Source: DAHUYF01 sp035553515
Lineage (GTDB): Bacteria; Pseudomonadota; Alphaproteobacteria; ATCC43930; CGMCC-115725
Assembly: GCA_035553515.1 (NCBI GenBank)
Contig: DATNDG010000011.1
Coordinates: forward strand, 1 to 64,000
Reading direction: 5' to 3'
Length of the DNA stretch: 64,000 nt
How positions within the stretch are numbered: position 1 is the first letter of the stretch; the number at the start of each line of letters is the position of its first letter. The notes under the pieces were generated by a model that saw only the letters and a list, made by a program, of their open reading frames with translations, was not told the DNA's origin and did not search any database. Shown here piece after piece: positions 34,013-43,550 of this stretch. Made by a program: the position numbers and the translations under genes.

Positions 34013-35844
34013 TCGGCCGCGATTCCGCCGAGATAGGCGTCCTGCACCAGACCGTTGCGCTGGATCTCCGCCGGCGTGCCCTCGGCGAGCACGGCGCCCT
34101 CATGCAGCACGGTGATGCGCTCGGCCAGCCCGAAGATCGCGTCCATGTCGTGATCGACGACGATCAAGGTACGACCGCGGCGGATATTGCGCAGCAGGGC
34201 CACCGTCTCGGACCGCTCGCGCGGGCTCATGCCGGCGAGCGGCTCGTCGAGCAGCAGCAGCGATGGGGACGCGGCGAGCGCCAGGCCGATCTCCAATCGC
34301 CGCTTCTCGCCATAGGCGAGTTCGGCAACGGGAACGCCGGCGCGCCGGTCGAGGCCGACCAGCGCCAGCGTGCTCTCGACCTGAGCAGCAAGTCCGGGCA
34401 CGCGGTCGATGCGCCTGAGCAGGTCGAGGGCGAAGCGGCCGCGCCGCTCGGCGAGCGCGGCGATGGCGATGTTCTCGCGCACGGTCTGCCGCAGGAAGAG
34501 CTGGTTCACCTGGTAGCTCTTGGTGAGGCCGAGCTGGCAGACCTCGGAGACGTCGAGGCCGGTGATGTCGCGGCCGCGGAAAAAGATGCGGCCCGCCGTC
34601 GGCGGCATCTCGCAGGTGAGCATCTTGAAGAAGGTGCTCTTGCCGGCGCCGTTGGGACCGATGATGCCCCGCAGCTCGCCGGTCTCGACCGCGAAGTCGA
34701 TATTGCGGTTGGCGGCGATGCCACCGAAGGATTTGGAGATGCCGCGCGCTTCGAGCACCGGACCCGAGAAGGAGGTCTCGCGCCGGCGCGGCGCCAGCGC
34801 GGCGACCGCCGGCGGCGGCGCGGCGCCGATCGCTGGCGCCTCTTCGGGCGCTTCTTCAGGCGCCTCGGCGTGGGGTCGCGCGGTGAGCCGGCGCGCCAGC
34901 GTGACGATCCCGCCGGCGAGGCCGCGGCGCAGGAAGCAGACCAGCAGCACGAAGACCAGGCCCAGCACCAGTTTCCAGGCGCTGCCCAGCCCGAAGACCG
35001 CCTGCAGGACGTCGCGCAGATAGAGCCAGACCGCGGCGCCGAGCAGCGGGCCGAACAAGGTGCCGATGCCGCCGATCGCGGTCTGCATCACGAGCTGGCC
35101 GGAAGTATCGAAGGTGAAGGCCTCGGGCGGCATGAAGCCTTGCATCACACCGAGCAGGCCGCCGGCGATTCCGGCATAGGCGGCGGCGATGACGAAGGCG
35201 GCGAGCTTGTAGAGGCCCACGGCGTGGCCCACGGCCTGGGCCCGCAGCGGGTTGTCGCGAATGGCGCTCAAGATGGCGCCGACCGGCGAGCGGATGATGC
35301 GCAGCGCCACCACCATGCCGACGAAATAGAACACAGCCAGATAGCCGTACATCGACCAGTCCGTGCCGACGTGATAGGAGAAGCCAGCGACGTCCAATCG
35401 CGGCGTCGGCACGCCGGCGATGCCGTTCTCGCCGCCGGTCCAGCGGGAGAGCGGCGAGTTCTCGAGGAAGAAGAACATCTCGGCAATCGCCACGGTGATC
35501 ATGGCGAAATAGATGCCGGTGCGCCTGAGCGCGACGATGCCGACCAGCACGCCCACCGCCGCCGCGGCGACCATGCCGATGACGAGCGCCACCGTCATGC
35601 TCGATACGTAATCTTGCGTCACCAGATAGGCGGCGACGAAGCCGCCGGTGCCGAAGAACGCCGCCTGGCCGAAGGAAAGCAGGCCGGTATAGCCGAAGAG
35701 GATGTCGAAGCCGATGCCGAACAGGCCCCAGATGAGGACTTGGTTGGCCGTGCCTGGCGCGAAGCCGATGAGCGGCAGCACCCAGGGGGCGGCGAGGAGC
35801 CCGAGGGCGGTCAGCCCTTCGATCACCAGCGGGCGGCGCAGCAT
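34009..35844 (-). CDS. LivM-LivG fusion: ABC permease joined to ATP-binding protein
   Basis: A 611-residue fusion. Residues 1 to about 320 are a LivM-type permease with about ten hydrophobic segments and the family E-N-S-P-L-S and N-P-L-R-A-Q-A-V-G cytoplasmic loop. An Ala/Glu/Pro-rich linker follows (about 325-355). Residues from about 360 are a LivG ATPase with Walker A G-P-N-G-A-G-K-S-T, signature A-Y-G-E-K-R-R, Walker B L-L-L-L-D-E-P-L and the LivG-type A-G-M-S-P-R-E-R. The frame is continuous with no sign of a sequencing shift. LivH lies 13 bp upstream, and livF overlaps downstream. Such fusions occur in proteobacteria but contrast with the split copies at 56305-58046. Confidence 0.92.
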
Positions 35845-35857
35845 CAGCGCTCCGGAC

Positions 35858-36733
35858 TCACGCGCGCCCGCGCAGGCCGAGCAGGCCTTGCGGCCGGACC
35901 AGCAGGACCAGCGTCATCGCCGCGAACAGCATCACCTGCGAATAGGCCGGATCGATCATGGAGGTGAGGCTCAGGATCTCGCCGGAGACGATGCCGCCGA
36001 GGATGGCGCCGGGAAACGAGCCGACGCCGCCGATGACGATGACGACGAAGGTCTCGATCAGGATGGTGTCGCCGATATCCGGCGTCAGCGCCACCACCGG
36101 AACGTTGACGATGCCGGCGAAGCCCGCCGCCATGGCGCCGATGCCGAAGACCACCATGAACACGCGGTAGACGTCGATGCCGAGCGCATCGACCATCTCG
36201 GAATCCTCGATGCCGGCGCGCACAACCATGCCGAGCCTGGTGCGGTAGAGCAGCACGTAGAGCGCGGCGAGCGCCACCGCGGCGATCGCCAGCACGACCA
36301 GGCGGTATGTGGGATAGATCATGAAGCCCAGCGAGGTGACGCCGGTGGCCCAGGCGGGCGCCGGAATGCTGAGCGACAGATTGCCGAAGCCGAGCCGCAC
36401 GATCTCGACGATGACGATGCCGATGCCGAAGGTGACGAGCAGCTGATCCTCGGCCCCCCGGGCGTAGAAATGGCGAATGACGACCAGCTCCATGATGCCG
36501 CCGACGATCACCAGGGTCAGCGAGCCGGCCAGCACCGCAAGCGCGAAAGAGCCGGTGGCATGGTAGGCGACGTAGCCGGCATAGCCGCCGAGCATGAACA
36601 TGGCGCCATGCGCCAGGTTCAACACGCCGAGCGTGCCGTAGATGATGGTGAGCCCGGAGCTGATCAGCGCCAGCAAAGCACCCGCCGCCAGCCCGTTGAA
36701 GAGCTGCGAGACGAAATTAGGCCAAGTGATCAT
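35858..36733 (-). CDS. livH: Branched-chain amino acid-type ABC permease LivH
   Basis: A 291-residue inner-membrane permease with about eight hydrophobic segments. Typical LivH marks are F-N-G-L-A-A-G-A-L-L-A-L-I-S-S-G near the start, L-N-L-A-H-G-A-M-F-M-L-G-G-Y and the E-D-S-E-M-V-D-A-L-G-I loop that contacts the ATPase. It follows the binding-protein gene across a 124-bp gap with a strong hairpin and lies 13 bp before the LivM-LivG fusion. Confidence 0.93.
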   Translation of the reverse strand: MITWPNFVSQLFNGLAAGALLALISSGLTIIYGTLGVLNLAHGAMFMLGGYAGYVAYHATGSFALAVLAGSLTLVIVGGIMELVVIRHFYARGAEDQLLVTFGIGIVIVEIVRLGFGNLSLSIPAPAWATGVTSLGFMIYPTYRLVVLAIAAVALAALYVLLYRTRLGMVVRAGIEDSEMVDALGIDVYRVFMVVFGIGAMAAGFAGIVNVPVVALTPDIGDTILIETFVVIVIGGVGSFPGAILGGIVSGEILSLTSMIDPAYSQVMLFAAMTLVLLVRPQGLLGLRGRA

Positions 36734-36819
36734 GCGGCGCGGGAAAGTGATCCATGGGCGCGCACAAAGAACACGAACGCGGCGGCGCCGTCAACGGCGG
36801 CGCGCCGCGCTCGGCGGCA

Positions 36820-36844
36820 GCCGGGCGGCAGAGCGCCGCCCGGC
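36820..36844 (-). terminator. Hairpin between binding-protein and livH genes
   Basis: A perfect 10-bp stem (36820-36829 and 36835-36844) with a 5-base loop, 13 bp beyond the binding-protein stop on the minus strand and without a T-tract. It probably protects the upstream message or causes partial termination, so that binding protein is made in excess over the membrane parts. Confidence 0.65.
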
Positions 36845-36857
36845 ATGACCCCGTAGC

Positions 36858-38195
36858 TCAGGTGTAATCGCCGAGCTTGCAACCGAACGCGTCCGGCGCC
36901 TGCATCAGCGGCGCGCCCGGCACCACATCGAGGACCTCCCACCAGTCCTCCTTGTTCTTCATGGCGCTCGGCTTCTTGCCGCGGACGATGATCACCGGGT
37001 GGACCAACTGGTGATCGGCCGCACGCCAGGAGACCTCGCCGACGATCGAGTTGATCTTGCGGCCGGCCTCGTAGGATTTGATGACCGCCGGCGGGTAGAA
37101 GGTGCCGGCGTTTTCCACGGCCTCGGCCCAGAGCGCGAACTGCATATAGGCGTTCTCCGCGCTCCAGTCCGGCCGATAGCCGTATTTCTTCTGGAAAGTC
37201 TCGACGAAGAGTTTCGCCACCGGGTACTTATCCTCGAGGGTCCACCAGAAATCGGTGGCGGCATAGACGCCTTCGGTGAGCTCGGGGCCGACTTCCTTGG
37301 CAAAGAACGGAATCTGGTAGGGGATCACGAGCTTCGTCTTCGGCAGGATGCCGAATTGTTTCGCCTGCTTGGTCGACAGCACCGCATCGTTGCCCCAGTT
37401 CACATTGACCAGGAACTCGGCACCGGAATTGGCGATGTTGGTCAGGTATTGGCTGAAATCCGGCGTCCCGAGCGGCGAGACCTGGTTCGTCACCATCGTC
37501 CAGCCGCCGTTCTTGCTGAGGTAGTCGTTCACCGACTTGGTGACGGTGTGGCCGTAGGTGTAGTCGGGCGTCATGAACGCCGCCTTGCGGTTCTTGCCGA
37601 AGGTCTTCAGCAGCACCGGACCGATCGCGGCCGCCGCGGTCTGGCCGTAGAAGCACTGACGGAAGCCGTAGCGCACGCAGTCCTTGCCGGTGGTGTCGTT
37701 CGAGCCGGAGACGCCCGCGACATAGAGCACCTTCTCACGCTGCGCGAAGTGGTTGAGCGCGACCGCGACCGCGCTCGAGGTCGCGCCGGTCATGAGCACT
37801 GCCTTGTTCTCGCTGATGAAGCGTTGCTGTGCCTGAATCGCCTGGTTGGGATTGGCGGCGGAATCGGCGACGCCGTACTTCACCTGCTTGCCGAGCAGAC
37901 CCTTCTTCAGCTTGGGCGTAAACTTGCGGATGAGCTCGTGGCCCTCGTTGATGTGCTCGACCGCCAACATGTAGCCCTTGAGCTCGTCCTCGCCCTGGAG
38001 AGCGTAGGTGCCGGTGCGCGGCACGGCGATGCCGATGAAGACCGAATCGCCCTGGGAACCGGCCGGCCAGGTGCCGATCGGTGGCTGGTTGTCGGCCGCG
38101 CGAGCGACAGCCGGCAGGGCGGTTGCCGCAAGCAGGCCGGTCCCCGCCTTGAGGACGGCGCGCCGCGACGGCTTCGAGATATCGAATTCTCCCAT
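36858..38195 (-). CDS. ABC transporter substrate-binding protein, Liv/urea type, Tat-exported
   Basis: A 445-residue periplasmic type-I binding protein. The N-terminus carries a twin-arginine signal (S-R-R-A-V-L-K-A-G then a hydrophobic run ending A-V-A-R-A). The mature start G-T-W-P-A-G-S-Q-G-D-S-V-F-I-G-I-A and L-Q-G-E-D-E-L-K-G-Y-M are typical of the Liv/AmiC/UrtA superfamily. It is the first gene of the minus-strand Liv operon. The ligand could be a branched-chain or other amino acid, an amide or urea; the sequence does not settle it. Confidence 0.9.
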   Translation of the reverse strand: MGEFDISKPSRRAVLKAGTGLLAATALPAVARAADNQPPIGTWPAGSQGDSVFIGIAVPRTGTYALQGEDELKGYMLAVEHINEGHELIRKFTPKLKKGLLGKQVKYGVADSAANPNQAIQAQQRFISENKAVLMTGATSSAVAVALNHFAQREKVLYVAGVSGSNDTTGKDCVRYGFRQCFYGQTAAAAIGPVLLKTFGKNRKAAFMTPDYTYGHTVTKSVNDYLSKNGGWTMVTNQVSPLGTPDFSQYLTNIANSGAEFLVNVNWGNDAVLSTKQAKQFGILPKTKLVIPYQIPFFAKEVGPELTEGVYAATDFWWTLEDKYPVAKLFVETFQKKYGYRPDWSAENAYMQFALWAEAVENAGTFYPPAVIKSYEAGRKINSIVGEVSWRAADHQLVHPVIIVRGKKPSAMKNKEDWWEVLDVVPGAPLMQAPDAFGCKLGDYT

Positions 38196-38417
38196 GGTTC
38201 CTCCCCTGTCTCCCGATCGGATCGGGCGATGTTCCCGGGCCGCGTGACTGCGGCACGATGATTGCCGGCGCGGATGGCCCGGCCCTCGGGCCGCGCTCGC
38301 GCCGAATTGTCCGGATGCGCCCCAGACGGAGCGATCCTTGGCCGATGCTAACGAGCGCCGGCCAAGCGAGGTATTATACTTTCGTCTAGGTCGCCTGGCA
38401 CCCGGCTGATTCGCCTG

Positions 38418-39227
38418 ATGTCCCCGCCGGGATCGGACGGCGGCACCGCGCTATTCTGGCCCTTTTCAGCAGGAAAGCCTTGGCGCTTGTCCTTTCTTCT
38501 TGCCATCGGCCTCGGAGTCGGCCTCGCCATCGGCTGCACCGGGGTGGGCGGGGTTCTGCTAGTGCCGCTCCTCACCTATGGACTGGGAATGGGTGTGCAG
38601 GGCGCGATCGCGGTAGCGCTCTGGAGTTACCTGTGGAGCGGCCTCGTCGCCGTGCTGCTTTACGCGCGCCATGCCTCGATCGATTGGCGGATGACCTTCT
38701 GGGCCTGCCTTGCGGCGGTCCCCGGTGCCTTTCTTGGTGCCCGTGCGACGGCGCTGCTGCCGGGGGCGGCGCTCGAGGCGCTGATCGCGCTGCTGCTCGC
38801 CGGATCCGGGCTGCAGGCGCTGCGTCCGCTTGCCGGAGCGGTCCCGGCGGCGCGGCGGCTCGGGCGCGGCGGGCTGCTCGCGCTGGGCGGCATGACCGGC
38901 TTCGCCGCTGCGCTGGTCGGCGGGGGCGGCGCCTTCATCGTCGTCCCGCTGCTGGCGGCGCTGGGGCAGCCGACGCTGATCGCGATCGGCCTCGGCCAGG
39001 CGATCCAGATCCCGATCGCCGCCACCGCTTCGCTTGCCAATCTCGCCGCCGGCCGGATCGATCTGCTGCGCGGCAGCTTGCTCGCAGCGGCACTCGCCGC
39101 CGGCATCGCGATCGGCGCGCCGCTCGCCCATGCGCTGCCGCAGCGCCAATTGCGCCGCATGCTGGCGCTCGCCATGCTTGCCGCGGGCGTGCTGATGCTG
39201 GCGCGGCTCGCTCTCGAACTGGCGTGA
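38418..39227 (+). CDS. TSUP-family permease (TauE/SafE sulfite exporter-like)
   Basis: A 269-residue membrane protein with about eight hydrophobic segments in two similar halves. The family motif G-x-G-G-G is seen as T-G-V-G-G-V-L-L-V-P-L-L in the first half and A-L-V-G-G-G-G-A-F-I-V-V-P-L-L in the second. TSUP proteins move sulfite, sulfoacetate or other small anions. It is divergent from the Liv operon and 80 bp before the response regulator gene on the same strand. Substrate not predictable. Confidence 0.85.
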   Translation: MSPPGSDGGTALFWPFSAGKPWRLSFLLAIGLGVGLAIGCTGVGGVLLVPLLTYGLGMGVQGAIAVALWSYLWSGLVAVLLYARHASIDWRMTFWACLAAVPGAFLGARATALLPGAALEALIALLLAGSGLQALRPLAGAVPAARRLGRGGLLALGGMTGFAAALVGGGGAFIVVPLLAALGQPTLIAIGLGQAIQIPIAATASLANLAAGRIDLLRGSLLAAALAAGIAIGAPLAHALPQRQLRRMLALAMLAAGVLMLARLALELA

Positions 39228-39307
39228 GCCCGGACAAGGCTCCTATGCGGCTTCCGCCTCGGCGCTTATGATGCGAAGCCGAGGTTCCAGAGCGCGCGAG
39301 AGGAAGC

Positions 39308-40000
39308 ATGGCGGCGTGTCGCCTTATCATCGCCGACGATCATCCGCTGTTTCGCGACGCGCTGAGGCTCACCATTGCACAGACTCTCCCCGAGGCGGAG
39401 ATCGCCGAGGCGGATTCCTTCGACAGCCTGCGCCGCACCCTCGAAGCTGCCGCCGAGACCGATCTGGTGCTCCTCGACCTCAGCATGCCCGGCATGCAGG
39501 GCTTCTCGGGTCTGCTCTTCCTGCGCGCGCAGTTCTCCGCGGTTCCCGTCGCGATCATCTCGGCCAATGAGGAGCCGCGCGTGGTGCGGCTCGCGCTGGA
39601 GCTCGGCGCGCTCGGCTATATCACCAAATCGGCAACCCCGGCGGAAATCCGCGCCGCGCTCGCGGCGCTGCTCGCCGGCAAGACCTGGCGGCCGGACTTG
39701 GTCGACCTGCGACGGCGTGCGGAGGACCCCGATGCCGAACTGGCGCCGCGCCTCGCGCGGCTCACGCCGCAGCAGGTGCGGGTGCTGATGATGCTGACCG
39801 AGGGGCTCGCCAATAAACAGATCGCCCATGCGCTTGATGTCTCGGAAGCAACGGTCAAGGCGCATGTCTCGGCGGTGCTGCAGAAGCTCGGCGCCGACAA
39901 CCGCACCCAGGCGGTGATCCTGGCGCGCCGTCTCGCGGTCGAGAGCGGCGCGCTCGAGCCCGGCAGCGAGCGCGCCGCACGCGAACGCGGCTGCGGCTGA
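39308..40000 (+). CDS. LuxR-type response regulator, CrbR/ErdR-like
   Basis: A 230-residue NarL/LuxR-family regulator. The receiver domain has the acid pocket D-D-H (10-12), phosphorylation Asp57 in L-L-D-L-S-M-P-G and Lys near 108 (Y-I-T-K-S). The LuxR helix-turn-helix covers about 150-215 (L-T-P-Q-Q-V-R-V-L, N-K-Q-I-A-H-A-L, S-E-A-T-V-K-A-H). Its 3' end is convergent with, and 7 bp from, the end of a symporter-type hybrid histidine kinase gene. This is the gene pairing of the CrbS/CrbR (MxtR/ErdR) systems, which control acetate/acetyl-CoA synthetase use. Target genes are not visible here. Confidence 0.88.
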   Translation: MAACRLIIADDHPLFRDALRLTIAQTLPEAEIAEADSFDSLRRTLEAAAETDLVLLDLSMPGMQGFSGLLFLRAQFSAVPVAIISANEEPRVVRLALELGALGYITKSATPAEIRAALAALLAGKTWRPDLVDLRRRAEDPDAELAPRLARLTPQQVRVLMMLTEGLANKQIAHALDVSEATVKAHVSAVLQKLGADNRTQAVILARRLAVESGALEPGSERAARERGCG

Positions 40001-40007
40001 GCGGCTG

Positions 40008-43000
40008 CTACTCCGCCGCCTCGCGCGTCGCCAGCAGGCGCATCATCAGCGCGCGCAGCGCCGCCGGCTTCAGCGGCTTGTGCAGCACGGAGATCCCGGC
40101 GGCGAGCGCGCGCATCCGGGTATCCTCGGAGCGGTCGGCGGTGACGATCACCGCTGGCAGGTCGTCACCGCAGAGCCGGCGCAGCGCCGCGACGCAGTCC
40201 GCGCCGTCGCCGCCCGCCCCGCTTTGATCGAGGTGATAATCGACGACGAGCAGATCGGGCCGGCGCGGTCCGGCCGAAACGAGCACTGCTGCCTCGGCGA
40301 GCCCCTGCGCCAGCAGCACGCGGCAGGACCAGCTCTCGAGCAGCGCCCGCATGCCGTCGAGCACGCTCGCCTCGTTGTCGACGCAGAGCACCAGCGCGTC
40401 CTCGATGCCGGAGAGCGCGCGGATGGGCGCCGGATCTTCCGCCGGGCGCCGCTCGGGCGGACTGCCGCGCGGCACGCGCAGGCGGAAGACCGTGCCGCGC
40501 CCCGGCGTCGAGCGGAAGCTCACCGGATGGTCGAGGATGCGGCTGATGCGATCGACGATGGAAAGCCCGAGACCGAGCCCGTGCTCGGCGCCGGGTGCCG
40601 GCGCGAAGCGCCGGAACTCCTCGAAAACCAGGCTCTGATGCTCCGGCGGGATGCCGCTGCCGGTGTCCCAGACCTCGATGACGAGCGCCGCGCCCAAGCG
40701 GCGGACCCCCATCAGAACCTTGCCCTTGCTGGTGTAGCGCACCGCGTTCGACAGCAGATTCTGCAGCACGCGATGGAGCATGTGGCGGTCGCTCTCGACG
40801 GCGAGCGAGGTTGGCAGGATGCGCAGGTCGAGCCCCTTGCGCTCGGCGAGCGGCGCGAACTCGACGCGGAGGCTCGCGAAGATCTCGTCGAGCGCGACAT
40901 CGCCACGCTCGGGGTGGAGCGCGCCGGCGTCGAGCCGCGAGATGTCGAGCAGCGTGCCCAGGAGATCCTCGACGAGGCGCAGCGAGGCGTCAATCTTGGG
41001 CACGAGCTCGAGCGCGGCGCCGGAGCGGCCCGCCTGGCGCTCGAGGAGCGTCGAGACATAAAGCCGCGCCGCGTTCAGCGGCTGCAGCAGGTCGTGGCTC
41101 GCCGCGGCGAGGAACCGCGTCTTGCCGAGATCCGCCGCCTCGGCCACCGATTTGGCGCGGCTCAGCGCTTCGTTCAGCGTGGTGAGCGCGGCGGTGCGCT
41201 CGCGCACGCGCTCTTCGAGCCGTTCATTGGCGGCGGCGAGGTCGGAGGTCGCGCGGACATGCTCGGTCACGTCCGAGTAGGTCGTGACATAGCCGCCCGA
41301 CATTCGGTTGGTGCGGATCTCCAGTACGAGGCCGTCGGGACGCCGCCGCTCGAAGAAGCTCTCGCCGCTGCCGATGAAGAGCTCGAGCCGTTCGGCGACG
41401 AGCGCGTCGATGTCGCCTGACCCGTATTCGCCGCGCTCGGCGTTGAAGCGGATGATCTCCGGCAAGGTCACGCCGACGCGGCCGAATTCCGGCGGCAAGT
41501 TCATGAGGTCGCGGAAGCGGCGATTCCAGCAGATGAGGCGGAGCTCGCGGTCGAAGACGCTGATGCCCTGCCGGACATTCTCCAAGGTCGCCTGCAGCAG
41601 GTCGCGATTGTACTGGATCGCCGCCGAGGCGTCGTCGAGCAGGCGCATCGCGCCGCCGAGGCTCAGATTGCGCCGCTCAAGGCTGAGCGCGATGACGAGC
41701 CGCGCCGACGGCGCGCCGATGGCGCCGGCGAGCAGGCGCTCGGTGTGGCGCACGAGGGCGAAATCCGCCGGCCCCGAGCGCGGCAGTTCGCCGCCGCGCG
41801 AGGCGGCGAACTCGGCAAACGAGCGCTGCGCCCGCTCGGCGCCGAGATATTGTGCGGCGAGCGCCGCCAGCTCGGCGACGCCGATCGAGCCGCGCCAGGA
41901 CCGCGTGCCGAACTGGCTCTGGCCGCCGTCGAAATCGACGAAGGCGCTGGCTTGGCTGCGTTCGATGATGCGCGGCCGCCGCGAAAGCGAGAAGCCGGCA
42001 TAGCAGGCGACGTTCGCCAGCAGACTCCAGAACACGCCATGCGTCAGCGGATCGAAGCGCAACCCCAGCAGCTGCTGTGGGCGCAGCAGCGCGATGCCGA
42101 AGGGCCCGTGCGCGATGAGGTCGTGCGACCAGCCGGCGCCGGCCAGCGAAGGCAGCAGCAGGGTATAACCCCAGGTCAGCGCTCCGGCGACGACGCCGGC
42201 AAGCGCGCCGCGCGCGGTGGCGCCGCGCCAGACGAGGCCGCCGAAGAGGGCCGGCGCGAACTGCGCCATGGCGGCGAAGCTCAGCAGGCCGATCGAGGCC
42301 AGCGCCGTCGAATTGCCGATCAGGCGATAGAAGCAATAGGCGAGCAGCATGAAGACGATGATGGCGATGCGGCGGATCTGCAGCACGATCGCGCTCATGT
42401 CCTCGCGGTCGGCGAGGCCGAGGCGGCGGCCATGCAGCACTATTGGCATCACCAGGTCGTTGCTCACCATCGTGCTGATGGCGACGCAGGCGACGATCAC
42501 CATCCCGGTCGCCGCCGAGAGGCCGCCGATAAAGGCGAGCAGTGCCACCGCGCCTTGGCCGGCGGCCATCGGCAACGCCAAGACGAAGAGATCGCCGTCG
42601 ACCGCACCATGCGGAAAGACCAGCAGCCCGGCGATGCTGATCGGTATGACGAAGATGTTGATGGCGAGGAGATAGAGCGGAAAGAGCCAGGCGGCGCGGC
42701 GGATCTCCGCCTCGCCGGCATTCTCGACGACGATGACGTGGAACTGCCGCGGCAGGCAGAGCACCGCGGTGAAGGCGAGGCCGGTTATCGTGACCCAAGT
42801 GACGCCGTCGGCGCCGCCGAGGAAAAGCCGCGAGAGATCGGGTCTTGTGGCAAGTCGCGCGCCGAGATCGGCGAAGCCGCCGAACATGCCCCAGGTGACG
42901 AAACCACCGACGACGAGGAAGGCGAGAAGCTTCACCAGGGATTCGAAGGCTACCGCCAGGATCATGCCTTCGTGATGTTCGGTGGCGTCGATCTGGCGCG

Positions 43001-43550
43001 TGCCGAAAAGGATGGCGAAGAGCGCCATGATCAGCGAGACGGCCAGCGCCGTGTCGTTCCAGATCGGCTGGCCATGCGCAATCGCCTGCAGCGCGGTCGG
43101 ATACTGCGTCAGCGCGATGAAGCTCGTCGATACCGCTTTGAGCTGCAGCGCGATGTAGGGAAGCGCGCCGATCACCGCGACGATGGTGACCGCCGCGCCC
43201 AGCACCTGGCTCTTGCCGTAGCGTGCGGCGATGAAGTCGGCGATGGTGGTGATGTTGTGCGCCTTGGAGACGCGGACGATCCGCGCCAGCAGCGGCCAGC
43301 CCAGCGCGAACACCAGGATCGGGCCGATATAGATCGGCAGGAAGTCGTAACCCGTCCGCGCAGCAAGCCCGACGCTGCCATAGAAGGTCCAGGAGGTGCA
43401 GTAGACGGCGAGCGACAGCGCGTAGATCACCGGCTTGACGCGTGTCCTGCCACGGCGGCGCCTGGCGAGCCGGTCGCCCCACCAGGCGACGACGAAGAGG
43501 AAGACGACATATCCCAGCGAGAGGGCCAGCACGCTCCAGGCGCGGATCAT
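40008..43550 (-). CDS. Solute:sodium symporter-histidine kinase-receiver hybrid, CrbS-like
   Basis: The frame is open to 44060, but the real start is the ATG at 43550 (M-I-R-A-W-S-V-L), overlapping the P450 stop as ATGA; 1180 residues. Order: 12-13 transmembrane segments of an SLC5/SSS symporter (1-~500), a linking STAC-like region (~540-640), a PAS domain (~650-755), HisKA with A-S-H-D-L-L-Q-P-L (His819), HATPase with N-L-L-S-N-A-V-R-Y (~930), and a receiver with phospho-Asp1104 (V-V-D-Y-H-L). This matches CrbS/MxtR sensors, which couple substrate transport or binding to phosphorelay. The LuxR-type regulator next door is the likely partner. Acetate as signal is by analogy. Confidence 0.9.
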   Translation of the reverse strand: MIRAWSVLALSLGYVVFLFVVAWWGDRLARRRRGRTRVKPVIYALSLAVYCTSWTFYGSVGLAARTGYDFLPIYIGPILVFALGWPLLARIVRVSKAHNITTIADFIAARYGKSQVLGAAVTIVAVIGALPYIALQLKAVSTSFIALTQYPTALQAIAHGQPIWNDTALAVSLIMALFAILFGTRQIDATEHHEGMILAVAFESLVKLLAFLVVGGFVTWGMFGGFADLGARLATRPDLSRLFLGGADGVTWVTITGLAFTAVLCLPRQFHVIVVENAGEAEIRRAAWLFPLYLLAINIFVIPISIAGLLVFPHGAVDGDLFVLALPMAAGQGAVALLAFIGGLSAATGMVIVACVAISTMVSNDLVMPIVLHGRRLGLADREDMSAIVLQIRRIAIIVFMLLAYCFYRLIGNSTALASIGLLSFAAMAQFAPALFGGLVWRGATARGALAGVVAGALTWGYTLLLPSLAGAGWSHDLIAHGPFGIALLRPQQLLGLRFDPLTHGVFWSLLANVACYAGFSLSRRPRIIERSQASAFVDFDGGQSQFGTRSWRGSIGVAELAALAAQYLGAERAQRSFAEFAASRGGELPRSGPADFALVRHTERLLAGAIGAPSARLVIALSLERRNLSLGGAMRLLDDASAAIQYNRDLLQATLENVRQGISVFDRELRLICWNRRFRDLMNLPPEFGRVGVTLPEIIRFNAERGEYGSGDIDALVAERLELFIGSGESFFERRRPDGLVLEIRTNRMSGGYVTTYSDVTEHVRATSDLAAANERLEERVRERTAALTTLNEALSRAKSVAEAADLGKTRFLAAASHDLLQPLNAARLYVSTLLERQAGRSGAALELVPKIDASLRLVEDLLGTLLDISRLDAGALHPERGDVALDEIFASLRVEFAPLAERKGLDLRILPTSLAVESDRHMLHRVLQNLLSNAVRYTSKGKVLMGVRRLGAALVIEVWDTGSGIPPEHQSLVFEEFRRFAPAPGAEHGLGLGLSIVDRISRILDHPVSFRSTPGRGTVFRLRVPRGSPPERRPAEDPAPIRALSGIEDALVLCVDNEASVLDGMRALLESWSCRVLLAQGLAEAAVLVSAGPRRPDLLVVDYHLDQSGAGGDGADCVAALRRLCGDDLPAVIVTADRSEDTRMRALAAGISVLHKPLKPAALRALMMRLLATREAAE

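Noticed and set aside
34102..35967. 621-codon plus-strand frame opposite the LivM-LivG fusion
   Set aside because: Antisense shadow with Glu/Asp/Arg/Gln-rich composition and no domain; the minus-strand product has full ABC motifs.
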